Positions 12,628 to 12,802 of a stretch of DNA of 12,802 bases are shown here, in pieces. Under the pieces are notes generated by a model, which searched no databases, was not told the DNA's origin, and saw only the letters and a list, made by a program, of their open reading frames with translations. Origin of the DNA: Lysobacterales bacterium. GTDB lineage: Bacteria; Pseudomonadota; Gammaproteobacteria; Xanthomonadales; S139-57. Location: NCBI GenBank assembly GCA_026993285.1, contig JALWTZ010000372.1:1-12802 (forward strand), written 5' to 3'. A program made the translations under genes and the position numbers. The stretch's first letter is position 1. Every line of letters starts with the position of its first letter.

Positions 12628-12802
12628 TTGATCTCCCGGAGCTGCCTGATTCTGCTGTTGCTGTCACTTCATGCCTGGCCTCAGCCTGTGATGGCGGATA
12701 CGCGCCTGAGCATGACGCAGGAACCCGCCGTGCAGCAGCGCCGGCAACGGCCCAAGCCTGCTCGTGGCAGTTACGACCTCGCCTTTGATTTCTATGATGG
12801 CC
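12628..12802 (+). CDS. Exported protein of unknown function (3' end outside window)
   Basis: The first 58 codons of a gene that runs off the right edge. The start is a TTG at 12628, supported by AGAGGAG exactly seven bases upstream and by the peptide it opens. That peptide has a short polar start with an arginine, a leucine core (CLILLLLSLHAW), and a likely signal-peptidase site after PVMA. The mature start (DTRLSMTQEPAVQQRRQ) is charged and Gln/Arg-rich, then RPKPARGSYDLAFDFYDG. I do not recognise the family from this fragment. It is divergent from the S9 peptidase, with a shared 141-base control region. Confidence 0.7.
   Translation, partial: MISRSCLILLLLSLHAWPQPVMADTRLSMTQEPAVQQRRQRPKPARGSYDLAFDFYDG

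Overview
The window looks like part of a gammaproteobacterial chromosome. The support is a set of typical housekeeping genes (rsfS-rlmH, lgt-thyA-folA, rlmI, the split glycine dehydrogenase subunit gcvPB, a CCA-encoding tRNA-Thr), compact and GC-rich coding, and intergenic repeat families of a kind common in that class. A sulfur-oxidiser-like or Chromatiales-like relative is a guess; the sequence does not fix the genus. No transposase, phage gene, CRISPR array or rRNA is visible.

Layout. Positions 1-975 carry no convincing gene. They hold four copies (A-D) of an imperfect long-palindrome repeat, a separate two-hairpin element (645-731), and a hairpin-rich stretch between them. Positions 976-3806 form a minus-strand cluster: a MscS-type channel, a secreted chalcone-isomerase-like protein, an HD-domain phosphohydrolase and a thioredoxin. 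The first three overlap one another; the thioredoxin has a good promoter of its own. A tRNA-Thr(TGT) with a strong promoter lies on the plus strand at 3909-3984. It converges on a minus-strand pair, a GNAT acetyltransferase and an antibiotic-biosynthesis-monooxygenase-like protein (3992-4729). The plus-strand ribosome genes rsfS and rlmH follow (4856-5668).

Positions 5677-10426 hold a five-gene minus-strand run, gcvPB-rlmI-lgt-thyA-folA. Every junction overlaps by 4-8 bases, so it is almost certainly one coupled transcription unit. The glycine cleavage system makes 5,10-methylene-THF, ThyA spends it to make dTMP and DHF, and FolA recycles DHF to THF. The operon therefore joins a source, a user and a regenerator of folate one-carbon units, with rRNA methylation (rlmI) and lipoprotein maturation (lgt) in between. 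A minus-strand secreted S9 prolyl-oligopeptidase-family gene (10576-12486) ends in a strong intrinsic terminator just upstream of gcvPB. A divergent plus-strand gene for an unrecognised exported protein starts at a TTG (12628) and runs off the window.

The least explained part is the left end. The A-D repeats fold along their whole length, and their apical stem shows a compensatory base-pair change between copies.
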